Shown: positions 39,101-47,760, counted from the first letter of the stretch. The stretch is 64,000 bases of DNA from Caprella mutica (GCA_947561585.1 CANNZV010001469.1:44808-108807), one strand, 5' to 3'. Numbers and translations: made by a program. Notes: generated from the sequence alone by a model not told the origin.

Positions 39101-40322
39101 GACCAACAACAAATGCAGTTGAATTCACAAAATCAGATGATACCGTCAAATTCCCCATCGTATAGTACCAATCCACATGTAATGCACCACACTCCACTGA
39201 ACTACACCATGTCCGTCCACCCTATCACCCCTTCATCACACGTAATGAGTCCGACAATCATGAGTCCGAATATTGTAGAAGCGACATCTCCTTCTGTCCG
39301 AGTGATATCACCACTTCCACAAAGCCAGCAACAAATCCCACCAAATACTAGTACATTCCAGCCACCAAATAACGCTGTTCTCTTCCAAAGTTTTACACCC
39401 AAGATAAATGAACACGGACAGCTTCCTCCAAATCAATTCCGTCTACAACATACCCATAGCCTACAACATAATTATAATATTCCTGCTAATGCTCAACAGA
39501 AAATGTCTCACCAACATTCTTTACCAGAACGTCCAATGTTTTCCACTCCAACTGGATCAGCTGTTGCGTACGCCAATGCTCATTTATTGACTTCTGCTAA
39601 AAATCCTAATAGCCAACATCCTCCGGTTGCTCAGATTTCTGTCAATCCTTTAAACAACCACCCACACCACGTGCATCACCACCACGAATCTAATCATCGC
39701 AACAGCCATCCACAACATACCCACCAAGTCTACCACAACCATGATAATAAGCATAACAACCAGCAACATCAACATAAACCCAAACATATGCATTCAGGAA
39801 GTCGCAGTAGTTTAGTGTCTATGGGAGCAGGAAGTACACAAACTCTTCCTCATCCAAAATCACAGACGAATCGGTCGAACCACGCTGTCGTTAATATCAA
39901 TACAGCTACTTTGGGACGCAAAAGCAGTTTGTTTATTGTGAGTAAACCATCTTAAGGCATCTATTGAGTGACCCATATTCTAATGCTCAGCTTGCTTATG
40001 AAACAATTGCATTATTCTACAGGATCCTCTTACAACTCCTATTGCGCCACCCGCCTCCTACGCCAGCTCTCCTCCTTCTGGGACTACTTTTGAAACAACT
40101 TCTCTAACTTCAATGGTTGATATGAACAATGAGGATAATCTGAACGTAATTGCTGATGCTCAATCCACGTCCCCAATGTCCAGAAACTGCTCGGGCTCTC
40201 CTGGCCTCGATATTGAGAAGTCACCAAATAATCAGAAACTAAACAATTTATCAGAGGATAAGATTCAGAACACTTCTGCCAATTCTTTCGATGGAGAAGA
40301 TAGAATGGAGTCGTCTGTCTAA
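18021..40322 (+). CDS. Sidestep-family Ig/FNIII transmembrane receptor (15 visible exons, 5' end missing)
   Basis: Fifteen exons splice in frame through GT-AG introns to 3477 nt after a two-base partial codon, giving 1158 residues and a TAA stop at 40320-40322. Domains in order are Ig1 (V-type), Ig2 to Ig5, an FNIII-like module, a transmembrane helix at about residues 642-665, and a cytoplasmic tail of about 490 residues. The family call rests on remembered Sidestep signatures: LPCDMT and YRCRVDF with SPTKN in Ig1, IGPY in Ig2, and the PPDPLHNCSV start of the FNIII module followed by GGLPQSF. Known family role: surface ligand/receptor that interacts with Beat-type Ig proteins in axon guidance. 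The first visible exon enters in phase 1, so the signal peptide and N-terminus lie in at least one unseen upstream exon. Which Sidestep paralogue this is cannot be settled by eye. Confidence 0.9.
18154..21154 (+). other. Intron 1 of the Sidestep-like gene
   Basis: A 3.0 kb GT-AG intron, phase 2. It contains copy 2 of the ~150 bp dispersed repeat. Otherwise it is AT-rich with no recognisable exon. The minus-strand ORF at 18844-19140 has no recognisable product. Confidence 0.75.
19293..19445 (+). repeat. Dispersed ~150 bp repeat, copy 2
   Basis: It contains GTACCCAGACCAATTTTAAA and ATATCTACAAACATTACAAT, nearly identical over about 40 bp to the copy at 52600-52760. Confidence 0.65.
21155..21360 (+). 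CDS. Sidestep-like exon b: second half of Ig1
   Basis: The acceptor is TTTCAG and the donor GTAAGT. The exon starts VDMREGRRSEAKH, completing the IYT codon of the previous exon, and continues to TDEGLYRCRVDFKGSPTKN and the linker LRVIG. D-E-G-x-Y-x-C is the classic Ig F-strand motif and supplies the second Ig1 Cys. The stretch RCRVDF followed by SPTKN is the most family-diagnostic piece of the gene. It leaves in phase 1. Confidence 0.93.
21361..26239 (+). other. Intron 2 of the Sidestep-like gene
   Basis: A 4.9 kb GT-AG intron, phase 1. It contains the 44 bp minisatellite. The remainder is AT-rich with no exon-like segment in a compatible frame. Confidence 0.75.
23674..24720. repeat. Minisatellite, 44 bp unit, about 24 copies
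   Basis: The unit is TAACCCAAATAACCCAAAGA plus TAGGAAGGAGTAAATATTAA plus ATAA. The period is exactly 44 bp where checked. Variants alternate AAAATAG/AAGATAG, GTAACCC/ATAACCC and ATAACCC/ATAATCC, suggesting higher-order structure. Confidence 0.95.
26240..26350 (+). CDS. Sidestep-like exon c: start of Ig2
   Basis: The acceptor is TTTTACAG. The exon reads VPPASVRIMDETG, then SATIGPYVLGQTLTLKCIAEG. PP at the domain boundary, IGPY and the B-strand Cys in LKC fit the second Ig domain of the family. It ends in phase 1, splitting a Gly codon that is restored as GRPAPKLTW in the next exon. Confidence 0.9.
26351..28542 (+). other. Intron 3 of the Sidestep-like gene
   Basis: A 2.2 kb GT-AG intron, phase 1. 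I see no recognisable transposon or exon. A segment at about 27450-28140 is less AT-rich and carries ORFs of 60-70 codons in several frames with no recognised product. Confidence 0.7.
28543..28755 (+). CDS. Sidestep-like exon d: rest of Ig2
   Basis: The exon reads GRPAPKLTWEGG (core Trp of Ig2) through SLQRHHLHQSFACNAANSD to the linker VDMT. The F strand has FAC where many Ig domains have YxC. The acceptor CATTCAAAG is weaker than its neighbours, but the frame joins perfectly and the donor is GTGAGT. Confidence 0.9.
28878..29034 (+). CDS. Sidestep-like exon e: first half of Ig3
   Basis: The exon begins after CATTCCAG and ends before GTGAGT. It reads LPPISITLSGISGPVSANVP, then LEITCRVTGARPTP and SLLLDGREIPERGQRS. 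It has the B-strand Cys, but the usual core Trp position carries Leu (ISLLLDG). It leaves in phase 2, and the intron to the next exon is only 76 bp. Confidence 0.9.
29111..29250 (+). CDS. Sidestep-like exon f: second half of Ig3
   Basis: The acceptor is TTTCTCCTAG. The exon reads LYDGNVTESSFDFTPRDDDQ, then GRLLTCKGETPGL and KLDVK. It supplies the second Ig3 Cys (LTCKGE) and an NxT glycosylation site. The donor is GTTAGT, and the split Tyr codon is completed by the next exon. Confidence 0.9.
29349..29479 (+). CDS. Sidestep-like exon g: first half of Ig4
   Basis: The exon reads YIPVVSISLNPRLNRHRIQE, then GADVYFTCSIRASPPPTSVH and WYHN. The B-strand Cys and core Trp are both present. It ends in phase 0 at GTGAGT. 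Confidence 0.92.
29480..30246 (+). other. Intron 7 of the Sidestep-like gene
   Basis: A 767 bp phase 0 intron, about one third of which is a MITE. Confidence 0.8.
29916..30164. mobile_element. MITE with CACTGA ends and TA duplication
   Basis: It begins CACTGAAAATG and ends TTTTTTTCTCAGTG, with TA on both sides (29914-29915, 30165-30166). The interior is built of repeats of ATTGACTCA in both orientations. It sits inside an intron of the Sidestep-like gene. Confidence 0.78.
30247..30430 (+). CDS. Sidestep-like exon h: second half of Ig4
   Basis: The acceptor is TTTTTTTTCCAG. The exon reads NVHLHPNSSRTSS, then SLTVRSVGRQSKGDYTCKAS and NSEGTGSS. G-D-Y-x-C is the canonical F strand. Two NxS sites are candidate glycosylation sites. 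It ends in phase 1 before GTAAGT. Confidence 0.93.
30431..31023 (+). other. Intron 8 of the Sidestep-like gene
   Basis: A 593 bp phase 1 intron, AT-rich, with nothing else recognised. Confidence 0.8.
31024..31211 (+). CDS. Sidestep-like exon i: first half of Ig5
   Basis: The exon reads YRPICKTAQKWHYGVSIGER, then ATILCEVDANPGNDVSFSWT and FNKTGEV. It has the B-strand Cys, the core Trp and an NxT site. A further Cys in PICK may pair with DPCF in the next exon. It ends in phase 0 after SM at GTAAGT. Confidence 0.93.
31290..31590 (+). mobile_element. GGTCA-rich element, degenerate partial copy
   Basis: It carries AAACCAAATTGGTTGAAATT and TGGTAGG, CTCAATAACTCAAAAA, AAGGTCACAAAAAGGTCAAAA and the characteristic end AGCCAAGGTATGCGCTCTAC. 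Internal units are deleted. Confidence 0.7.
32030..32215 (-). mobile_element. Hairpin element of the ATAACTCAGG family, inverted copy
   Basis: GTACACTAGATAGTTTTCTG is the inverse of the hairpin flank at 55174-55197. CTTCATAACTCA motifs lie near both ends. It directly abuts the 15 bp array that shares its terminal sequence. Confidence 0.55.
32212..32484. repeat. 15 bp minisatellite, about 18 copies
   Basis: The unit is TACTTCATAACTCAG, with AACTTC/GACTTC variants. It opens long meaningless ORFs on both strands. The unit equals the end of the adjacent hairpin element. Confidence 0.93.
33160..33271 (+). CDS. Sidestep-like exon j: second half of Ig5
   Basis: The acceptor is TTTTTTCTTACAG. The exon reads LNYTPESNQHDYGLLICQSF, then NSIGKQSDPCFYTVFPAG. 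D-Y-G-x-x-x-C is the F strand, and the N-S-x-G-x-Q pattern after it is typical. The second Cys (DPCF) could pair with PICK at the domain start. The donor is GTCAGT, with a MITE 17 bp downstream. Confidence 0.92.
33272..34250 (+). other. Intron 10 of the Sidestep-like gene
   Basis: A 979 bp phase 1 intron. A MITE occupies its 5' part. ATATGCTTTTAAAATCATAG near 33860 repeats the sequence near 9420. Confidence 0.8.
33289..33476. mobile_element. TA-type MITE immediately after the exon j donor
   Basis: It begins CGGTAGAACTCCTCTATAGT after TA and ends AAAGGATTTCTACTG. The inner arms GGATGTAGCCTGAATAGTGA and GGTCACTACAGAGGCTACAT are inverted. Its left end is 17 bp from the splice donor. Confidence 0.75.
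34251..34393 (+). CDS. Sidestep-like exon k: first half of FNIII-like domain
   Basis: The exon reads APPDPLHNCSVTNDGLDSVR, then VHCHHGDNGGLPQSFVMEVF and TTDNKLK. The PPxPxHNC opening, the second Cys and GGLPQ-F-EV are a Sidestep-family FNIII hallmark. It ends in phase 0 at GTATGC, a weaker donor. Confidence 0.92.
35007..35472 (-). mobile_element. piggyBac-like non-autonomous element, copy 2 (inverted)
   Basis: TTAA (35003-35006) precedes CCCTAATGAGTTTGACGTG. The other end reads GTCAAACTCATTGG, where the TTAA is decayed. The central palindrome, GAGCTGTGATTGGGT and ACCCAATCACAGCTC, has perfect 15 bp arms. Confidence 0.78.
37105..37375. repeat. ~138 bp diverged tandem duplication
   Basis: CAGAACATGATGCTAGCT occurs at about 37111 and 37250, each followed by TCAATTATAACTGAA and later ATGCATAATTCAATT-like sequence. 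Confidence 0.65.
38074..38230 (+). CDS. Sidestep-like exon l: second half of FNIII-like domain
   Basis: The acceptor is TCTTATTTGCAG. The exon reads SNLTQTSPSFIVRGLHSGQI, then KLYATNSKGRSKSIVLNALT. LYATNSKGRS is the typical FNIII F/G region (Y-A-x-N-x-x-G-x-S). It has one NxT site. It ends in phase 1 at GTGAGG after QT. Confidence 0.92.
38231..38541 (+). other. Intron 12 of the Sidestep-like gene
   Basis: A 311 bp phase 1 intron with nothing recognised. Confidence 0.8.
38542..38802 (+). CDS. Sidestep-like exon m: membrane stalk, TM helix, juxtamembrane region
   Basis: A short stalk (SLLEANELPSTMELYPS) leads into a hydrophobic run of about 23 residues, from LPIILGVIGG through FLVIVAVVMG, followed by GKRPH. 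The positively charged end marks the cytoplasmic side, so the tail is intracellular. The rest is polar (NQEDSRMHILKKDDSS). It ends in phase 1 at GTAAAT. Confidence 0.93.
38895..39937 (+). CDS. Sidestep-like exon n: disordered cytoplasmic tail
   Basis: This is the longest exon, 1043 nt. It starts GSRTDCGDEQHSSVVADVST followed by LYGEMITMNP. A Ser/Pro/Gln/Asn-rich region follows, then at 39652-39793 a very His-rich stretch with runs such as HHVHHHH. It looks intrinsically disordered and has no enzymatic domain. The exon ends LGRKSSLFI in phase 0 at GTGAGT. If the next intron is retained, the protein ends five residues later at the TAA at 39953-39955. Confidence 0.9.
39938..39955 (+). other. Alternative C-terminus if the last intron is retained
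   Basis: Reading straight through the donor at 39938 adds VSKPS and a TAA. An 85 bp intron is short enough for regulated retention. Such a transcript would encode a receptor lacking the last 99 residues and the PDZ-ligand-like tail. This is inference from sequence only. Confidence 0.35.
40023..40322 (+). CDS. Sidestep-like exon o: C-terminus with PDZ-ligand-like end
   Basis: The acceptor TTCTACAG keeps the frame and adds 99 residues: DPLTTPIAPPASYASSPPSG through to the acidic, Ser-rich end GEDRMESSV and a TAA stop. The final four residues E-S-S-V match the class I PDZ ligand pattern (x-S/T-x-hydrophobic). Confidence 0.88.
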   Translation, partial: DPLTTPIAPPASYASSPPSGTTFETTSLTSMVDMNNEDNLNVIADAQSTSPMSRNCSGSPGLDIEKSPNNQKLNNLSEDKIQNTSANSFDGEDRMESSV

Positions 40323-42770
40323 CATAATATCTAATTTTAGTTAGCAAACGAGTTTTAGTATACTGATATCACTATAATAATTTGTATATGGTAGTTGTTT
40401 GAATATAATGATATATCAAACTTAATTAAACTAATTTTGGAGAACAGTGTATTGCCTCATTTAGAAATTGTGAATTGTTTCTGGTAGTTGTGTTTGAATC
40501 TTAGAATCGCGCTACTGCGTAAAATCCATTTTTATTGGATAGATACTAACAGAAAAGTGAAAAAAATACGCTATCATATTTTATAGGAAACAAAGTCATC
40601 ATTGCTCAGTAACTGTACATAAAATACGCAAAGAAACCAGGTTAATAATAGGGTTCATATTAGATAGTTTTTCCTTCACTAAGTGAAAATTTTCGTAGTT
40701 ATTCATAGTAATACTGAACATTCAACTAGCTTCTTAAACTTGATATTAATTTCTACTAACCTAAACGAGTGATTTTTTTATAAGTTTCTACTTGAATTTA
40801 ACCTTCGTTTACAAAACAGACCTTTTAGAAAAAGTTATTTTCCAGTAAGACGAAATTGAATGGTAAATTTTGAATTCCTGATTCTGTTATTTGTAGCTAT
40901 TTATTTAATTAGGGAAAATAGTAAATATCTTATCTTGATTAGAACAAAGCTATTCCAAAGTTATACACCCTAGATCACTAAATTCTCTTCTAAATTAGTT
41001 GTAGCTTCACAGATTACAAAATAAAAATCTGCATTACATTTTTTGCTCAAATTGTTGGTTGAAGTAGATTTTGTACCGAAAACGTAGAGGGAAGTTAGTA
41101 CATAAGTAATCTACAGAACTGATATATAATCGACGCTGTTATCGTAGTTCATCAGTTAAGACGGTCCATGAGTTTTGGAGGTAATTAGGAAACTGTAAAT
41201 ATGAAGTGTCAGCTGTATTGAATGTCTTTTTATACAATGTCATAAACGATATATTGTGTACTTTTCAAATAATATTTAGACTAGAAAAAACTATGAGCTT
41301 ACTGTGTATTTAAACTTGGCATCCGGACTTCATTACCATAAGTCTCAACACAAATTTCTTAGACTCAAGTCAAATTTGAATTCAAAATTAGCTTCAAATT
41401 TTAAGTTTATTTATGTTTTCCTCTTAGATTTTTTCGAATGGTCTCTCTCAGAAAATGTTAGTTAATTTAATGAATCGGAGTGGTAATTTATTTTCAATTC
41501 AATTGTTTATCCTACGCAATGGAAACACCAAAATACAAAAAATTACCCAAGAATCTCACTTTATTCATATGTATACTGAAAACATTTTGTATTTATACGT
41601 ACAAACAAATTAAGGGCCTGAATTAATTCTAATCTCTATTCAAAATCTATAATAAGGGAAATGTATTGAAGTTTATACTTATATGGTATGTAAAGTTTGA
41701 CTAAATTAAACTATACAACATTTGATTTAAATCCGTGATGTATTCTAGGGAAAATTTCACTCCACTTTCAGATGAATTCCGACAAAGAATTATATTTTTT
41801 ATAAATTTAGAAACACAACTGTGTTTCCTCACTGAAAATATATTAACAATATGCTATATTAGTATATACTGAACGAGGTAATGTTGTAACTACTATCAAG
41901 ATAAGGAATAAACGTGTTGGCAACACGTTTCCAGAAGTGGTTTTAGGGTCGGATGGGTTTTCAAAAGCCTGTACTAAGTATCATCGAATCAACTAAGGAG
42001 GTCGCCATTTTCCTGGTGACTTTTGAACTTTCAAATACGCTCTGTAAAGATATATTTTAGGTAAATTAGTTACAGTAAGATAGTTCGATAGTGTAGACTA
42101 TGAAGCTGAGGTACGGTATATATGCTTTATAATATTCCCTTCTTTGAAAAATAGTATTTAAATATACGTATAGTTTACTAAGGTTTATTCATTAACTAAC
42201 TATAATATAATAATGATAAACTCTATCAACTTATGAGTAAGGTTCTGTTAATTGTTGTGACGCGAATTATATTTTCATTTTGTTGTTTCTCCACAAAAAG
42301 ACAAAATTGAGTGCATAATGATGCGTTGCAAGTTAGAGCTATACCCTTATAACGTGTTGTATCATAAGATTGGCTTCTTCTGGTGCTTGCTTGTTATATA
42401 GCTTTAAATATTTAGCAGTCTGGACGAGTAACAATTGGTAACGGAGAGAAGTACTCTCCAATAATAATGTTGAATTTGATACATTCTAATGATTGATAAG
42501 GAGTTATTAAAACAATTGCTATATTCATTCTCTTTTACTGATCCTTTGGCAGTTTTTTTTACCAATTCATACTGTTGGGTTTGATGAAAATTATGCGAAG
42601 AAGTTATTTTTTTCGGTTAAAAGCTATCAAAATTCATACCGAAATAACTCGTTTTTTTTTTAAATAAATTCAGTTTGGGAAAGCTTTACTGTGAAAATAT
42701 TAATAAAGGTACAAGATTTAGTTTAAATTTTAATTTAATTAATCTATAGGGTATCTATTTAAAATATAGT
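40323..42770. other. 3' flank and spacer after the Sidestep-like gene
   Basis: The first 700 nt or more are probably 3' UTR, judging by the candidate signal at 41020. No coding segment or clear repeat is recognised in the rest. Confidence 0.5.
41020..41025 (+). promoter_or_regulatory. Candidate polyadenylation signal for the Sidestep-like gene
   Basis: This is the first clear AATAAA after the stop codon, about 700 nt downstream. Further AATAAA-type hexamers follow at larger distances, so the true 3' end is uncertain in this AT-rich DNA. Confidence 0.3.
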
Positions 42771-42774
42771 GGAA

Positions 42775-43400
42775 CTAGATTACGTGCACTCGGTAGAGTG
42801 CATACCTTCGCCGCCGCTCATCTCTTTGCAAACAAAATCTGATAAATTGGTGACTTGATAGTGATTATTGGTCCCACCAAGTTTCATGCAATATGGTTCA
42901 ATCCTTTTTGAGTTATTGAGATATAAATGACCTTGACCTTAACCTTTGACCAGATCGCTCCCAAAATTCACCAGATGGTTCCTGGACATTGTCCAATTGT
43001 CCCATCAAATTTCTGACAATTTGGATGAATAATCTTTGAGTTATTGAGTTGTTAATGGCCTTGACCTTGATCTTTGACCTTTGACCTGATCGATCCTAAA
43101 ATCTAACAAATTAATTCCTGTATATTGACCAATCGTCACACCAAGTTTCATGCGATATGATACAATACTTTTTGAGTTATAAGTGACCATGACCTTGACC
43201 TTTCCCAAATTCTACCAGCAGGTCACTTAACATTGACCAATCGTTTCTCCAAATTTTAGGCAGTTTAATTCAATACTTATTCAGTTATACGAATAACAAG
43301 ATGATAAATAAATAAATAGATAAATAAATAAATAGATAAATTAATTAATTAATAAATGACGTCAATGATATAACCTTCCAGCATTCTGCGAAGGTAATAA
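42775..43400 (-). mobile_element. GGTCA-rich dispersed element, near-complete inverted copy
   Basis: On the plus strand it begins TTACGTGCACTCGGTAGAGT then GCATACCTTCGCCGC. It has repeated TGACCTTGACCTTTGACC blocks and an A-rich (TAAA)n run at about 43305-43360, and ends CATTCTGCGAAGGTAA. Confidence 0.8.
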
Positions 43401-43704
43401 TACAATATTATCTTGATAACTTCAAATCACCAATATGATACCGAAATAAGTATATATCTGAAGAAACATTTCAGTATAGCAGAAATTTCTGTTACCAGTA
43501 ACATATAATAGTGGATTTAATTAAAACATTAAAATTCTCTCATCGTGTAATTAATTGAATTTTAATTAAGTACAAACTGAAACTTTCTTTTTCTTTTTCA
43601 AATCAAAAGTAGATTGTAAATATAATGTTAAATTAGAAAACTAAGCGTATACAAATATAAAAGTTTTAGTATCTCTTATTTTTCTAATTAAAGCAAAATA
43701 TATA

Positions 43705-43985
43705 ATTTTCCACTAGGGACTAACTCTTACGGTGAAGAACATTCATACAATATCTATTTACAGTCAATACAAATAATATTCCACTAGAGATGAACTCTTA
43801 CGGTGAAGAACATTCATACAATATCTATTTACAGTCAATACAAATAATATTCCACTAGGAATGAACTCTTACGGTGAAGAACATTCATATAATATCTATT
43901 TACAGTCAATACAACAAATAATATTCCACTAGGGACAAAATTTTACGGTGAAGAACATTCATACAATATCTATTCACAGAAAAAG
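43705..43985. repeat. 71 bp tandem repeat, four copies
   Basis: TTCCACTAGGGACTAACTCT, TACGGTGAAGAACATTCATA and CAATATCTATTTACAGTCAA repeat at 71 bp spacing. The last interval is 74 bp because of a short insertion. Confidence 0.9.
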
Positions 43986-44639
43986 AGTTAGATGCGAATT
44001 TTGGGTTATTTGGTGCAAGATTTCAAATCATTGATGAATTTATTAAAAAAATTATTTTAATACCGTAATTTCTCCTATCGAATTGAAATTAAATTTGCAT
44101 TATGTTCACGAAAATTTGACGTCCCATAAGAAAATTTATGTTAAGAAAATTTGCATAATACCGAATTTCGGCATTATGATGAACTCTCATGAAAAAGTTT
44201 TGGCAGTTGCGATTGCCTTTTAAAATAAAGTTATGAAATGTATCTATGAAATACAATAGTTAGGCTTTCAATTTTTTTGATTATCAGACCCAACTTCATA
44301 GAAAATTTATCTGCATTGCAGGATAGACTGATATATTTATAATATTGATATGAATTAATCATTCTTATTCTAATAGAAAATAATTTAATGAGAAATTCGG
44401 GAAATCATGGATATTTCATTTCATCGTAATAATCAATTAACTTCAATTCGTTTTATCATAAACAAATTTATATATATCATATAATATAAATATTTATGAA
44501 TTTAGTATTATATTATATTATAAGAATTCAATTGAAACACACTATTTTTACATTGAAAAAAATGTTTATACATTCTTCTGTGTAACGGTCTAGTGAAAGT
44601 ACAATAAATATTATTCTTACTTTAATTATTAATTTTTAC

Positions 44640-44990
44640 TCTTCTTATTTAACTTAATTTATAATCAGTCTACGGTGATTACTAATAATATTTTACTTAA
44701 TTTCAAATCAGTCTACGGTTATTACTAATAATATTTGACTTACTTCATAATCGGTCTACAGAGATTATTAATAATATTTCACATAGTTTATAATCAGTCT
44801 ACAGATATTATTAGTGATATTTCACTTACTTTATAATCAGTCTACGGAGATTACTACAAATATTTTCCTTACTTTAAAATCAGTCTACGGAGATTAATAA
44901 TAGTAATTCACTTACTTTTAAATCAGTCTACGGAGATTACTAATAGTATTTCACTTACTTTTAAATCGGTCTGCAGATATCAATAATAAT
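44640..44990. repeat. 43 bp tandem repeat, about eight copies
   Basis: AATCAGTCTACGGAGATTAC, TAATAATATTTCACTTACTT and TAT recur at exactly 43 bp at seven successive intervals. It is more diverged than the other arrays, so probably older. Confidence 0.88.
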
Positions 44991-46005
44991 ATTATTCAAT
45001 AATTATAACATAAATGAATTATGTTGTTGTTGATGATATTTTGATAATGTTAAGATTTCTTTTCAATTCATTCACTTTCAATGAACAATATTCAGACATA
45101 TTTGTAAATTGACAAAAAATAGGGAAGAAAGATTAATTCCTTGGACATTTTCTTTAAATTCAGGGAATAATCTTTGTTTATAAGCCCGATATGACTGGAT
45201 AAAATTGGGTAAAATGTTATATATATACATTTACACTAAGTAAATGTATATATATAAGTAAAAAAATATCAAAAGGAATTTTATAGCACGGTAATCGAAT
45301 AAAGGCTTACTAAATATTTAAGAAAAAACGGGTCTACAGTAATCAATTCGTACGATTTTTAATTGATAGGACGTTGGATTAAATATCTTACATTAATAGT
45401 ACAAGGGAATTAACATTATTATTTTCATCTAAAAGTTTTATTAGGAAGTTATAGAAGAATATTAATTCACAGAGTAATGATAATATGTGTTAATAGGTTT
45501 TATATAATCATCAAACTAAATGTTAAATTTTTCACTCAAAGTTGAGACGTCATGAATTAATTAAATTAAAAATATTCTTATATATGTAATATATGCAAGA
45601 TTTCGTGAACAATTTCTCTAAATTATTGATGTCTTAAATATGTATTAATTTAATTATTTAAATAGTAATTAATAATTAAATATGTATAAATACGCATTAA
45701 CATTGTGTAAGCACTGTAATATCGAATAATTTCATATGTTTTTTTATGATATTAGTTGTTTATATCATATTGCATAATTCTTTTCACCAGCGAATAGATA
45801 ACTTACGTAAACATAAAGAATATCTTATCGACTCAGACTCTCATTATATTTATCATGCATTACTCAACTCGGAGACATAAAATCATTACATTTATTCATT
45901 AGATATGACAGATAACTAACGCTTTAAGCCCGAAATTATTATGAGCTGAAAATACGAGAATTGTTATGATATTCTTGTAATATGTGGGTAAAGAAAGTAT
46001 ATTAG
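44991..46005. other. AT-rich spacer
   Basis: Very AT-rich, with a small palindrome TATATATACATTTAC near 45220 and its inverse shortly after. Nothing else recognised. Confidence 0.5.
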
Positions 46006-46518
46006 CCCTAATGATTCTGACATTCAGAAGGTATCGGAAGGTTTCAATATATGTCTTATTTAAAAAACAAACGGTACTGTATTTTTTCCAGTTGTTAGTA
46101 AATTTACTAAACTAATGTTTAGTGTATAATTAAAAATATTGAACATACAGGGAAAAATAAATACATAGGTATGTAAGACATTGTCAACTGAGAGAGCAGA
46201 ACTGTGATTGGGTGGAGTGTGACCTAATAACAGCTCACTCATTTGTGTATACTCCATGAAAACGTGGACTGTAGTGTGTTCAGAGGCTACCAAATTGTAT
46301 TTCTACGATGCCAAACGTCACCATACCACAATTAATAATTTCTCAATTTACTTGATATACGCTGATACGTAAATATTTTTTTAAATTTTTAAATACAAAA
46401 ATATATTTGTTATATATGTAGGAACCAAGTCAAAAAAGGCCGATAAATTTAAAGGATGAGAGATATAAAGTAATTTAAAAAGAAAGTACTTAGAAAACGC
46501 ACGTCAAACTCATTAGGG
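46006..46518 (+). mobile_element. piggyBac-like non-autonomous element, copy 3
   Basis: It begins CCCTAATGATTCTGAC after TTAG and ends GTCAAACTCATTAGGG before TTCA. The central GAACTGTGATTGGG pairs with CCTAATAACAGCTC. The TTAA target copies are both mutated. Confidence 0.78.
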
Positions 46519-47683
46519 TTCAGAAAAAATCTCAAAAAAGGTGACTAAATTTATTACTCGGAAAGGGACATAATTATGTCGCCTATTGGTTTGAAAGGTT
46601 AAATTACAGTTATATATATAATTCATGGAAAAACTAAATACTTAATAATGTACAAAATAGTAAATCAAAATATAAGTATCATTAACCAACTTTGTGAAAG
46701 AATTATAATTATTATTGAATGTAAGAAATTCTGTAATTGTAAAGATAAATAATTAGCTTTAAAAAGGCGAAGAAATGATAACGTGTGTAATTTATAACAT
46801 TTGATACGGTACAATATTATATTATTTAAATGTATATGTACTTATAACAGTCGGACTAGAAATAAAGGTCACATTCAAAGGTCATCAAGAAAGTTTCACT
46901 TAATGTTGGGTTTACTTCACGTAATAATTAACTTAATAAATGAAAATAATAAACTGAAATGAATAACCTACCAGATTAGATGATAGAACTGAATTATGAT
47001 GGTTATAGTGTACTAATTAGAAAACATAATTAATTACTATAATTACATAACGAGTGAGAATATATATAATTTATTGTTATATGATATAAGTTTTCCCTTG
47101 TAAGTTTTATTATCATTTCGATGAAAGTAATTGCTAAGTAAAAATAGAAAATAAGATTTCTGTAATTAGTAGTAAATTAAATTTACTTAATTAAAAATTA
47201 CTTTCATTGTCATTAGCAAAAATGATAGAGCTTCATGATTTATTGTAGATAATTTATTGACGTTACCAAACCTTTGAATATGAACATTCTTTCAAATTAC
47301 CTCTCACGCTATATTACATAATATGACCTTTCCGTATCAGACTAAATCTATATCGATCGTGTACTAACTACCAAAGCAGTTTTAATGTTCATACCGGCCT
47401 AATCATTTGGACATTCATGCAAGTATTCTTTGTGCCTCTCTTATGACAAGATGGTTATAATCAGCAGTTTATTCGTTTCATGCTTTCACCTATTTCTATA
47501 ACAATATATAATTATGTAAGTTATGAATTATTGGTTGGATTCATATCTTCGGTCATACAAGAAAAACGATCCAATGACAATTATTTAATTTTTATAATTA
47601 TTTCTAAGCATGATACCTGATGGACATAGTTAAAAGTAAAAAAAATATTATTGTCCTTTTATAGAAGAATAAAGAAATTCGTT
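46519..47683. other. AT-rich spacer
   Basis: No feature is recognised in this stretch. Confidence 0.5.
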
Positions 47684-47760
47684 CAGTATATGGGGTGGTT
47701 CTCCTTAATCAGGACTCTACATTCACTATATAGGAGTTCACTATAGAGAAGCCCCACTGT
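47684..47760. mobile_element. Short TA-type MITE relative
   Basis: CAGTATATGGGG at the left and CCCCACTG followed by TA at the right are inverted. The interior has ACTCTACATTCACTATATAG and TCACTATAGAGAAG of the TA-type family. It is probably a deletion derivative. Confidence 0.6.

Noticed and set aside
39202..39402. Minus-strand ORF within the cytoplasmic-tail exon
   Set aside because: It is a shadow of the well-supported plus-strand coding exon.
42780..42910. Functional tRNA gene
   Set aside because: Only a D-arm-like piece and a distant box B-like piece are present. No acceptor stem or anticodon arm can be folded at normal spacing.
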